From NCBI RefSeq assembly GCF_051020975.1, contig NW_027478170.1:2852001-2916000 (forward strand): a stretch of DNA of 64,000 nucleotides. The letters are read 5' to 3'. The notes beneath the pieces are model-generated. The model was given only the letters and a program-made list of their open reading frames with translations. It was not told where the DNA came from and made no database searches. The position numbers and the translations under genes were made by a program. The stretch is from Osmia lignaria lignaria. Its lineage: Eukaryota > Arthropoda > Insecta > Hymenoptera > Megachilidae. Of this stretch, positions 36,001 to 47,600 are shown in pieces; positions within the stretch are counted from its first letter, which is position 1, and the number at the start of each line of letters is the position of its first letter.

Positions 36001-37233
36001 CTTCTTGTTGTTCTTCTTCTGCACAGCTAAGCTGGAAGTGGCATTTGCGGCTCGCACTAGTGCAGAGTTATCTCAAAGAAAGGGGCCACGGTGTTTCTGT
36101 ATCCCTATTATGTTGGTGCGGCTTCGGAACTTTTAAATATCTCGATATATCTCGAAAACTACGCTTCTGATCAAAAAATATCATAGAACATAAATTGTAG
36201 GAAACATAATTCTCTACAAAAAACGTCTCTTATCATTTTGCCATAGCTCGCTTCGTTTCCGAGATATTTGCATATTTATCTCAAGGGAAGGGGCCTGGCG
36301 GACATATTTCGAGATATTTCTTCTTATTGTTGTTCTTCTTCTGCACAGCTAAGCTGGAAGTGGCATTTGCGGCTCGCACTAGTGCAGAGTTATCTCAAAG
36401 AAAGGGGCCACGGTGTTTCTGTATCTCTATTATGTTGGTGCGGCTTCGGAACTTTTAAATATCTTGATATATCTCGAGAACTACGCATCTGATCAAAAAA
36501 TATCATAGAACATGAAAAGTAGGAAACTTAATTCTCTACAAAAAAGGTCTCTTAACATTTTGCCATAGCTCTCTTCGTTTCCGAGATATTTGCAGATTTA
36601 TCTCAAGGGAAGGGGCCTGACGGACATATTTCGAGATATTTCTTCTTCTTGTTGTTCTTCTTCTGCACAGCTAAGCTCGAAGTGGCATTTGCAGCTCGCA
36701 ATAGCGCAGAGTTATCTCAAAGAAAGAGGCCACGGTGTTTCTGTACCTCTATTATGTTGGTGCAGCTTCGGAACTTTTAAATATCTTGATATATCTCGAG
36801 AACTACGCATCTGATCAAAAAATATCATCGAACATAAAAAGTAGGAAACTTAATTCTCTACAAAAAAGGTCTCTTAACATTTTGCCATAGCTCTCTTCGT
36901 TTCCGAGATATTTGCAGATTCAGCTCAAAGGAACTGGCCTGACGGACATATTTCGAGATATTTCTTCTTCTTGTTGTTCTTCTTCTGCACAGCTAAGCTC
37001 GAAGCGGCATTTGCAGCTCGCAATAGTGCAGAGTTATCTCAAAAAAAGAGGCCACGGTGTTTCTGTATCTCTATTATGTTGGTGCGGCTTCGGAACTTTT
37101 AAATATCTTGATATATCTCGAGAACTACGCATCTGATCAAAAAATATCATAGAACATAAAAAGTAGGAAACTTAATTCTCTACAAAAAAGGTCTCTTAAC
37201 ATTTTGCCATAGCTCGCTTCGTTTCCGAGATAT
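33048..37233 (+). repeat. Shortened second copy of the 18-unit HOR (13 units, internal 3-unit deletion)
   Basis: 33048, 33370 and 33692 match 27252, 27574 and 27896 at an offset of 18 units. From 34014 the match continues at an offset of 15 units (4,830 bp): 34336, 34658, 34980, 35302, 35624, 35946, 36268, 36590 and 36912 equal 29506 through 32082. They share CATCCGATC, GCAGAGATATCTC, AATTCACTAC, ATATCTGCAG, CTTATCATTTT and ATAGCGCAG. The junction unit 34014 is preceded by GGTCTCTGAAC, as 28218 is, but carries GTATCCC and TTCTGTACAA, as 29184 does. This implies loss of three units (966 bp). 36912 differs by CTCAAAAAAAGAGG. Confidence 0.88.
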
Positions 37234-40131
37234 TTGCAGATTTATCTCAAGGGAAGGGGCCTGACGGACATATTTCGAGATATTTCTTCTTCTTGTTGTT
37301 CTTCTTCTGCACAGCTAAGCTGGAAGTGGCATTTGCAGCTCGCACTAGTGCAGAGTTATCTCAAAGAAAGGGGCCACGGTGTTTCTGTATCTCTATTATG
37401 TTGGTGCGGCTTCGGAACTTTTAAATATCTCGATATATCTCGAAAACTACGCTTCTGATCAAAAAATATCATAGAACATAAATTGTAGGAAACATAATTC
37501 TCTACAAAAAACGTATCTTAACATTTTGCCATAGCTCGCTTCGTTTCCGAGATATTTGCAGATTCAGCTCAAAGGAACGGGCCTGACGGACATATTTCGA
37601 GATACTTCTTCTTCTTGTTGTTCTTCCTCTGCACAGCTAAGCTGGAAGTGGCATTTGCAGCTCGCAATAGTGCAGAGTTATCTCAAAGAGAGGGGCCACG
37701 GTGTTTCTGTATCTCTATTATGTTGGTGCGGCTTCGGAACTTTTAAATATCTTGATATATCTCGAGAACTACGCATCTGATCAAAAAATATCATAGAACA
37801 TAAAAAGTAGGAAACTTAATTCTCTACAAAAAAGGTCTCTTAACATTTTGCCATAGCTCGCTTCGTTTCCGAGATATTTGCAGATTTATCTCAAGGGAAG
37901 GGGCCTGACGGACATATTTCGAGATATTTCTTCTTCTTGTTGTTCTTCTTCTGCACAGCTAAGCTGGAAGTGGCATTTGCAGCTCGCACTAGTGCAGAGT
38001 TATCTCAAAGAAAGGGGCCACGGTGTTTCTGTATCTCTATTATGTTGGTGCGGCTTCGGAACTTTTAAATATCTCGATATATCTCGAAAACTACGCTTCT
38101 GATCAAAAAATATCATAGAACATAAATTGTAGGAAACATAATTCTCTACAAAAAACGTATCTTAACATTTTGCCATAGCTCGCTTCGTTTCCGAGATATT
38201 TGCAGATTCAGCTCAAAGGAACGGGCCTGACGGACATATTTCGAGATACTTCTTCTTCTTGTTGTTCTTCCTCTGCACAGCTAAGCTGGAAGTGGCATTT
38301 GCGGCTCGCAATAGTGCAGAGTTATCTCAAAGAAAGGGGCCACGGTGTTTCTGTATCTCTATTATGTTGGTGCGGCTTCGGAACTTTTAAATATCTTGAT
38401 ATATCTCGAGAACTACGCATCTGATCAAAAAATATCATAGAACATAAAAAGTAGGAAACTTAATTCTCTACAAAAAAGGTCTCTTAACATTTTGCCATAG
38501 CTCGCTTCGTTTCCGAGATATTTGCAGATTTATCTCAAGGGAAGGGGCCTGACGGACATATTTCGAGATATTTCTTCTTCTTGTTGTTCTTCTTCTGCAC
38601 AGCTAAGCTGGAAGTGGCATTTGCAGCTCGCACTAGTGCAGAGTTATCTCAAAGAAAGGGGCCACGGTGTTTCTGTATCTCTATTATGTTGGTGCGGCTT
38701 CGGAACTTTTAAATATCTCGATATATCTCGAAAACTACGCTTCTGATCAAAAAATATCATAGAACATAAATTGTAGGAAACATAATTCTCTACAAAAAAC
38801 GTATCTTAACATTTTGCCATAGCTCGCTTCGTTTCCGAGATATTTGCAGATTCAGCTCAAAGGAACGGGCCTGACGGACATATTTCGAGATACTTCTTCT
38901 TCTTGTTGTTCTTCCTCTGCACAGCTAAGCTGGAAGTGGCATTTGCAGCTCGCAATAGTGCAGAGTTATCTCAAAGAGAGGGGCCACGGTGTTTCTGTAT
39001 CTCTATTATGTTGGTGCGGCTTCGGAACTTTTAAATATCTCGATATATCTCGAAAACTACGCTTCTGATCAAAAAATATCATAGAACATAAATTGTAGGA
39101 AACATAATTCTCTACAAAAAACGTATCTTAACATTTTGCCATAGCTCGCTTCGTTTCCGAGATATTTGCAGATTCAGCTCAAAGGAACGGGCCTGACGGA
39201 CATATTTCGAGATACTTCTTCTTCTTGTTGTTCTTCCTCTGCACAGCTAAGCTGGAAGTGGCATTTGCGGCTCGCAATAGTGCAGAGTTATCTCAAAGAA
39301 AGGGGCCACGGTGTTTCTGTATCTCTATTATGTTGGTGCGGCTTCGGAACTTTTAAATATCTTGATATATCTCGAGAACTACGCATCTGATCAAAAAATA
39401 TCATAGAACATAAAAAGTAGGAAACTTAATTCTCTACAAAAAAGGTCTCTTAACATTTTGCCATAGCTCGCTTCGTTTCCGAGATATTTGCAGATTTATC
39501 TCAAGGGAAGGGGCCTGACGGACATATTTCGAGATATTTCTTCTTCTTGTTGTTCTTCTTCTGCACAGCTAAGCTGGAAGTGGCATTTGCAGCTCGCACT
39601 AGTGCAGAGTTATCTCAAAGAAAGGGGCCACGGTGTTTCTGTATCTCTATTATGTTGGTGCGGCTTCGGAACTTTTAAATATCTCGATATATCTCGAAAA
39701 CTACGCTTCTGATCAAAAAATATCATAGAACATAAATTGTAGGAAACATAATTCTCTACAAAAAACGTATCTTAACATTTTGCCATAGCTCGCTTCGTTT
39801 CCGAGATATTTGCAGATTCAGCTCAAAGGAACGGGCCTGACGGACATATTTCGAGATACTTCTTCTTCTTGTTGTTCTTCCTCTGCACAGCTAAGCTGGA
39901 AGTGGCATTTGCAGCTCGCAATAGTGCAGAGTTATCTCAAAGAGAGGGGCCACGGTGTTTCTGTATCTCTATTATGTTGGTGCGGCTTCGGAACTTTTAA
40001 ATATCTTGATATATCTCGAGAACTACGCATCTGATCAAAAAATATCATAGAAGATAAAAAGTAGGAAACTTAATTCTCTACAAAAAAGGTCTCTCAACAT
40101 TTTGCCATAGCTCGCTTCGTTTCCGAGATAT
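37234..40131 (+). repeat. Two-unit HOR (644 bp), four dimers plus one extra unit
   Basis: H1 units with hybrid centre GCAGCTCGCACTAG, T1 tail and CGTATCTTAAC alternate with H2 units carrying GAACGGGCC and GAGATACTTC. The first type lies at 37234, 37878, 38522 and 39488, the second at 37556, 38200, 38844, 39166 and 39810. Second members alternate between AAGAGAGGGG with GCAGCTCGC and AAGAAAGGGG with GCGGCTCGC, so there is also a 4-unit rhythm. Unit 38844 has the AAGAGAGG body but a T1 tail, so two H2 units become neighbours at 38844 and 39166. It is a fusion of an H2 unit with the end of an H1 unit. Confidence 0.9.
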
Positions 40132-40453
40132 TTGCACATTTATCTCAAGGGAAGGGGCCTAACGGACATATTTCGAGATATTTCTTCTTTTTGTTGTTCT
40201 TCTTCTGCACAGCTAAGCTGGAAGTGGCATTTGCAGCTCGCAATAGTGCAGAGTTATCTCAAAGAAAGGGGCCACGGTGTTTCTGTATCTCTATTATGTT
40301 GGTGCGGCTTCGGAACTTTTAAATATCTTGATATATCTCGAGAACTACGCATCTGATCAAAAAATATCATAGAACATGAAAAGTAGGAAACTTAATTCTC
40401 TACAAAAAAGGTCTCTTAACATTTCGCCATAGCTCGCTTCGTTTCCGAGATAT
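40132..40453 (+). repeat. GCACATTT unit bridging two HOR families
   Basis: GCACATTTATC, GGCCTAACGG and TTCTTTTTGTTG identify the unit type also found at 45283, 48825 and 53655, in each case after a GAAGATAAAAAG unit with TCTCTCAAC. Elsewhere it is followed by the CTGAAGGG unit. Here it ends in ACATTTCGCC and is followed by a CCTCACGG unit of the 18-unit family, so this is a family junction. Confidence 0.8.
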
Positions 40454-43028
40454 TTGCAGATTTATCTCAAGGGAAGGGGCCTCACGGACATATTTCGAGA
40501 TATTTCTTCTTCTTGTTGTTCTTCTTCTGCACAGCTAAGCTGGAAGTGGCATTTGCGGCTCGCACTAGTGCTGAGTTATCTCAAAGAAAGGGGCCACGGT
40601 GTTTCTGTATCTCTATTATGTTGGTGCGGCTTCGGAACTTTTAAATATCTCGATATATCTCGAAAACTACGCTTCTGATCAAAAAATATCATAGAACATA
40701 AATTGTAGGAAACAGAATTCTCTACAAAAAAGGTCTCTTAACATTTTGCCATAGCTCGCTTCCTTTCCGAGATATTTGCAGATATATCTCAAGGGAAGGG
40801 GCCTGACGGACATATTTCGAGATATTTCTTCTTCTTGTTGTTCTTCTTCTGCACAGCTAAGCTGGAAGTGGCATTTGCAGCTCGCAATAGTGCAGAGTTA
40901 TCTCAAAGAAAGGGGCCACGGTGTTTCTGTATCTCTATTATGTTGGTGCGGCTTCGGAACTTTTGAATATCTTGATATATCTCGAGATCTACGCATCTCA
41001 TCAAAAAATATCATAGAACATAAAAAGTAGGAAACTTAATTCTCTACAAAAAACGTCTCTTAATATTTTGCCATAGCTCGCTTCGTTTCCGAGATATTTG
41101 CAGATTCAGCTCAAAGGAACTGGCCTGACGGACATATTTCGAGATATTTCTTCTTCTTGTTGTTCTTCCTCTGCACAGCTAAGCTGGAAGTAGCATTTGC
41201 AGCTCGCAATAGTGCAGAGTTATCTCAAAGAAAGGGGCCACGGTGTTTCTGTATCTCTATTATGTTGGTGCGGCTTCGGAACTTTTAAATATCTTGATAT
41301 ATCTCGAGAACTGCGCATCTGATCAAAAAATATCATAGAACATAAAAAGTAGGAAACTTAATTCTCTACAAAAAAGGTCTCTTAACATTTCGCCATAGCT
41401 CGCTTCGTTTCCGAGATATTTGCAGATTTATCTCAAGGGAAGGGGCCTGACGGACATATTTCGAGATATTTCTTCTTCTTGTTGTTCTTCTTCTGCACAG
41501 CTAAGCTGGAAGTGGCATTTGCAGCTCGCAATAGTGCAGAGTTATCTCAAAGAAAGGGGCCACGGTGTTTCTGTATCTCTATTATGTTGGTGCGGCTTCG
41601 GAACTTTTAAATATCTTGATATATCTCGAGAACTACGCATCTGATCAAAAAATATCATAGAACATAAAAAGTAGGAAACTTAATTCTCTACAAAAAAGGT
41701 CTCTTAACATTTCGCCATAGCTCGCTTCGTTTCCGAGATATCTGCAGATTTATCTCAAGGGAAGGGGCCTGACGGACATATTTCGAGATATTTCTTCTTC
41801 TTGTTGTTCTTCTTCTGCACAGCTAAGCTGGAAGTGGCATTTGCGGCTCGCACTAGTGCAGAGTTATCTCAAAGAAAGGGGCCACGGTGTTTCTGTATCC
41901 CTATTATGTTGGTGCGGCTTCGGAACTTTTAAATATCTCGATATATCTCGAAAACTACGCTTCTGATCAAAAAATATCATAGAACATAAATTGTAGGAAA
42001 CATAATTCTCTACAAAAAACGTCTCTTAACATTTTGCCATAGCTCGCTTCGTTTCCGAGATATTTGCATATTTATCTCAAGGGAAGGGGCCTGGCGGACA
42101 TATTTCGAGATATTTCTTCTTATTGTTGTTCTTCTTCTGCACAGCTAAGCTGGAAGTGGCATTTGCGGCTCGCACTAGTGCAGAGTTATCTCAAAGAAAG
42201 GGGCCACGGTGTTTCTGTATCTCTATTATGTTGGTGCGGCTTCGGAACTTTTAAATATCTTGATATATCTCGAGAACTACGCATCTGATCAAAAAATATC
42301 ATAGAACATGAAAAGTAGGAAACTTAATTCTCTACAAAAAAGGTCTCTTAACATTTTGCCATAGCTCTCTTCGTTTCCGAGATATTTGCAGATTTATCTC
42401 AAGGGAAGGGGCCTGACGGACATATTTCGAGATATTTCTTCTTCTTGTTGTTCTTCTTCTGCACAGCTAAGCTCGAAGTGGCATTTGCAGCTCGCAATAG
42501 TGCAGAGTTATCTCAAAGAAAGAGGCCACGGTGTTTCTGTACCTCTATTATGTTGGTGCAGCTTCGGAACTTTTAAATATCTTGATATATCTCGAGAACT
42601 ACGCATCTGATCAAAAAATATCATCGAACATAAAAAGTAGTAAACTTAATTCTCTACAAAAAAGGTCTCTTAACATTTTGCCATAGCTCTCTTCGTTTCC
42701 GAGATATTTGCAGATTCAGCTCAAAGGAACTGGCCTGACGGACATATTTCGAGATATTTCTTCTTCTTGTTGTTCTTCTTCTGCACAGCTAAGCTCGAAG
42801 CGGCATTTGCAGCTCGCAATAGTGCAGAGTTATCTCAAAAAAAGAGGCCACGGTGTTTCTGTATCTCTATTATGTTGGTGCGGCTTCGGAACTTTTAAAT
42901 ATCTTGATATATCTCGAGAACTACGCATCTGATCAAAAAATATCATAGAACATAAAAAGTAGGAAACTTAATTCTCCACAAAAAGGTCTCTTAACATTTT
43001 GCCATAGCTCGCTTCGTTTCCGAGATAT
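40454..43028 (+). repeat. Third copy of eight units of the 18-unit family
   Basis: Units 40454, 40776, 41098, 41420, 41742, 42064, 42386 and 42708 match 34658 to 36912 at an offset of 18 units (5,796 bp), and also 29828 to 32082. Shared markers are CCTCACGG, TTTTGAATATC with CGAGATCTACG, CTGCGCATC, ATATCTGCAG, GCATATTT with CTTATTG, AAGCTCG with ATCATCGAAC, and CTCAAAAAAAGAGG. The last is shared with 36912 but not 32082, so this copy is closer to the 34658 copy. Private changes include GTGCTGAGTT (40454), AATATTTTGCC (after 41060) and GTAGTAAAC (about 42640). Confidence 0.87.
42708..43028 (+). repeat. 321-bp unit: one A lost from an A-tract
   Basis: The sequence reads CTCCACAAAAAGG at about 42974-42986 where other units read CTCTACAAAAAAGG. 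One A is lost from the A6 tract and a neighbouring T has become C. This deletion occurs only once in the window and is absent from the sister unit at 36912, so it postdates their duplication. Confidence 0.9.
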
Positions 43029-43350
43029 TTGCAGATTTATCTCAAGGGAAGGGGCCTGACGGACATGTTTCGAGATATTTCTTCTTCTTGTTGTTCTTCT
43101 TCTGCACAGCTGAGCTGGAAGTGGCATTTGCAGGTCGCAATAGTGCAGAGTTATCTCAAAGAAAGGGGCCACGGTGTTTCTGTATCTCTATTATGTTGGT
43201 GCGGCTTCGGAACTTTTAAATATCTTGATATATCTCGAAAACTACGCTTCTGATCAAAAAATATCATAGAACATAAATTGTAGGAAACATAATTCTTTAC
43301 AAAAAAGGTCTCTTAACATTTTGCCATAGCTCGCTTCGTTTCCGAGATAT
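43029..43350 (+). repeat. Isolated GCAGGTCGC unit with hybrid tail
   Basis: GCTGAGCTGG and GCAGGTCGCAATAG match the units at 6003, 7935, 8257 and 10511, more than 32 kb to the left, and occur nowhere between. The tail reads CTTGATATATC then CTCGAAAAC. The first T2-type site (43226) and the first T1-type site (43239) are only 13 bp apart. GACATGTTTCG and AATTCTTTAC are private changes. Confidence 0.8.
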
Positions 43351-44638
43351 TTGCAGATTTATCTCAAGGGAAGGGGCCTGACGGACATATTTCGAGATAT
43401 TTCTTCTTCTTGTTGTTCTTCTTCTGCACAGCTAAGCTGGAAGTGGCATTTGCGGCTCGCACTAGTGCAGAGTTATCTCAAAGAAAGGGGCCACGGTGTT
43501 TCTGTATCTCTATTATGTTGGTGCGGCTTCGGAACTTTTAAATATCTCGATATATCTCGAAAACTACGCTTCTGATCAAAAAATATCATAGAACATAAAT
43601 TGTAGGAAACATAATTCTCTACAAAAAACGTATCTTAATATTTTGCCATAGCTCGCTTCGTTTCCGAGATATTTGCAGATTCAGCTCAAAGGAACGGGCC
43701 TGACGGACATATTTCGAGATACTTCTTCTTCTTGTTGTTCTTCCTCTGCACAGCTAAGCTGGAAGTGGCATTTGCGGCTCGCAATAGTGCAGAGTTATCT
43801 CAAAGAAAGGGGCCACGGTGTTTCTGTATCTCTATTATGTTGGTGCGGCTTCGGAACTTTTAAATATCTTGATATATCTCGAGAACTACGCATCTGATCA
43901 AAAAATATCATAGAACATAAAAAGTAGGAAACTTAATTCTCTACAAAAAAGGTCTCTTAACATTTTGCCATAGCTCGCTTCGTTTCCGAGATATTTGCAG
44001 ATTCATCTCAAGGGAAGGGGCCTGACGGACATATTTCGAGATATTTCTTCTTCTTGTTGTTCTTCTTCTGCACAGCTAAGCTGGAAGTGGCATTTGCAGC
44101 TCGCACTAGTGCAGAGTTATCTCAAAGAAAGGGGCCACGGTGTTTCTGTATCTCTATTATGTTGGTGCGGCTTCGGAACTTTTAAATATCTCGATATATC
44201 TCGAAAACTACGCTTCTGATCAAAAAATATCATAGAACATAAATTGTAGGAAACATAATTCTCTACAAAAAACGTATCTTAACATTTTGCCATAGCTCGC
44301 TTCGTTTCCGAGATATTTGCAGATTCAGCTCAAAGGAACGGGCCTGACGGACATATTTCGAGATACTTCTTCTTCTTGTTGTTCTTCCTCTGCACAGCTA
44401 AGCTGGAAGTGGCATTTGCGGCTCGCAATAGTGCAGAGTTATCTCAAAGAAAGGGGCCACGGTGTTTCTGTATCTCTATTATGTTGGTGCGGCTTCGGAA
44501 CTTTTAAATATCTTGATATATCTCGAGAACTACGCATCTGATCAAAAAATATCATAGAACATAAAAAGTAGGAAACTTAATTCTCTACAAAAAAGGTCTC
44601 TTAACATTTTGCCATAGCTCGCTTCGTTTCCGAGATAT
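43351..44638 (+). repeat. Two dimers of the 644-bp HOR
   Basis: 43351 (H1-C1-T1, CGTATCTTAATA) with 43673 (H2, GAGATACTTC, GCGGCTCGCAATAG), and 43995 (GATTCATCTC head) with 44317, repeat the dimer type of 37234-40131. The next dimer (44639 and 44961) begins the long HOR described at 44639-48180. Confidence 0.85.
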
Positions 44639-47600
44639 TTGCAGATTTATCTCAAGGGAAGGGGCCTGACGGACATATTTCGAGATATTTCTTCTTCTTG
44701 TTGTTCTTCTTCTGCACAGCTAAGCTGGAAGTGGCATTTGCAGCTCGCACTAGTGCAGAGTTATCTCAAAGAAAGGGGCCACGGTGTTTCTGTATCTCTA
44801 TTATGTTGGTGCGGCTTCGGAACTTTTAAATATCTCGATATATCTCGAAAACTACGCTTCTGATCAAAAAATATCATAGAACATAAATTGTAGGAAACAT
44901 AATTCTCTACAAAAAACGTATCTTAACATTTTGCCATAGCTCGCTTCGTTTCCGAGATATTTGCAGATTCAGCTCAAAGGAACGGGCCTGACGGACATAT
45001 TTCGAGATACTTCTTCTTCTTGTTGTTCTTCCTCTGCACAGCTAAGCTGGAAGTGGCATTTGCAGCTCGCAATAGTGCAGAGTTATCTCAAAGAGAGGGG
45101 CCACGGTGTTTCTGTATCTCTATTATGTTGGTGCGGCTTCGGAACTTTTAAATATCTTGATATATCTCGAGAACTACGCATCTGATCAAAAAATATCATA
45201 GAAGATAAAAAGTAGGAAACTTAATTCTCTACAAAAAAGGTCTCTCAACATTTTGCCATAGCTCGCTTCGTTTCCGAGATATTTGCACATTTATCTCAAG
45301 GGAAGGTGCCTAACGGACATATTTCGAGATATTTCTTCTTTTTGTTGTTCTTCTTCTGCACAGCTAAGCTGGAAGTGGCATTTGCAGCTCGCAATAGTGC
45401 AGAGTTATCTCAAAGAAAGGGGCCACGGTGTTTCTGTATCTCTATTATGTTGGTGCGGCTTCGGAACTTTTAAATATCTTGATATATCTCTAGAACTACG
45501 CATCTGATCAAAAAATATCATAGAACATGAAAAGTAGGAAACTTAATTCTCTACAAAAAAGGTCTCTTAACATTTTGCCATAGCTCGCTTCGTTTCCGAG
45601 ATATTTGCAGATTTATCTGAAGGGAAGGGGCCTAACGGACATATTTCGAGATATTTCTTCTTCTTGTTGTTCTTCTTCTGCACAGCTAAACTGGAAGTGG
45701 CATTTCCAGCTCGCAATAGTGCAGAGTTATCTCAAAGAAAGGGGCCACGGTGTTTCTGTATCTCTATTATGTTGGTGCGGCTTCGGATCTTTTAAATATC
45801 TTGATATATCTCGAGAACTACGCATCTGATCAAAAAATATCATAGAACCTGAAAAGTAGGAAACTTAATTCTCTACAAAAAAGGTCTCTTAACATTTTGC
45901 CATAGCTCGCTTCGTTTCCGAGATATTTGCAGATTTATCTCAAGGGAAGGGGCCTGACGGACATATTTCGAGATATTTCTTCTTCTTGTTGTTCTTCTTC
46001 TGCACAGCTAAGCTGGAAGTGGCATTTGCAGCTCGCAATAGTGCAGAGTTATCTCAAAGAAAGGGGCCACGGTGTTTCTGTATCTCTATTATGTTGGTGC
46101 GGCTTCGGAACTTTTAAATATCTTGATATATCTCGAGAGCTACGCATCTGATCAAAAAATATCATAGAACATGAAAAGTAGGAAACTTAATTCTCTACAA
46201 AAAAGGTCTCTTAACATTTTGCCATAGCTCGCTTCGTTTCCGAGATATTTGCAGATTTATCTCAAGGGAAGTGGCCTGACGGACATATTTCGAGATATTT
46301 CTTCTTCTTGTTGTTCTTGTTCTGCACAGCTAAGCTGGAAGTGGCATTTGCAGCTCGCAATAGTGCAGAGTTATCCCAAAGAAAGGGGCCACGGTGTTTC
46401 TGTATCTCTATTATGTTGGTGCGGCTTCGGAACTTTTAAATATCTTGATATATCTCGAGAACTACGCATCTGATCAAAAAATATCATACTACATAAAAAG
46501 TAGGAAACTTAATTCTCTACAAGAAAGGTCTGTAAACATTTTGCCATAGCTCGCTTCGTTTCCGAGATATTTGCAGATTTATCTCAAGGGAAGGGGCCTG
46601 ACGGACATATTTCGAGATATTTCTTCTTCTTGTTGTTCTTCTTCTGCACAGCTAAGCTGGAAGTGGCATTTGCAGCTCGCAATAGTGCAGAGTTATCTCA
46701 AAGAGAGGGGCCACGGTGTTTCTGTATCTCTATTATGTTGGTGCGGCTTCGGAACTTTTAAATATCTTGATATATCTCGAGAACTACGCATCTGATCAAA
46801 AAATATCATAGAAGATAAAAGGTAGGAAACTTAATTCTCTACAAAAAAGGTCTCTTAACATTTTGCCATAGCTCGCTTCGTTTCCGAGATATTTGCATAT
46901 TTATCTCAAGGGAACGGGCCTGACGGACATATTTCGAGATATTTCTTCTTCTTGTTGTTCTTCTTCTGCACAGCTAAGCTGGAAGTGGCATTTGCGGCTC
47001 GCACTAGTGCAGAGTTATCTCAAAGAAAGGGGCCACGGTGTTTCTGTATCTCTATTATGTTGGTGCGGCTTCGGAACTTTTAAATATCTCGATATATCTC
47101 GAAAACTACGCTTCTGATCAAAAAATATCATAGAACGTAAATTGTAGGAAACATTATTCTCTACAAAAAAGGTCTCTTAACATTTTGCCATAGCTCGCTT
47201 CGTTTCCGAGATATTTGCAGATTCATCTCAAGGGAAGGGGTCTGACGGACATATTTCGAGATATTTCTTCTTCTTGTTGTTCTTCTTCTGCACAGCTAAG
47301 CTCGAAGCGGCATTTGCAGCTCGCAATAGTGCAGAGTTATCTCAAAGAAAGAGGCCACGGTGTTTCTGTACCTCTATTATGTTGGTGCAGCTTCGGAACT
47401 TTTAAATATCTTGATATATCTCCAGAACTACGCATCTGATCAAAAAATATCATAGAACATAAAAAGTAGGACACTTAATTCTCTACAAAAAAGGTCTCTT
47501 TACATTTTGCCATAGCTCGCTTCGTTTCCGAGATATTTGCATATTTATCTCAAGGGAAGGGGCCTGACGGACATATTTCGAGATACTTGTTCTTCTTGTT

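Noticed and set aside
5949..43172. Minus-strand open frames of 65-79 codons (e.g. ending near 5949, 7881, 8203, 10202, 29836, 34666, 42933)
   Set aside because: They appear only where a private substitution removes a stop in an otherwise closed frame, and they follow unit subtypes. No support for coding.
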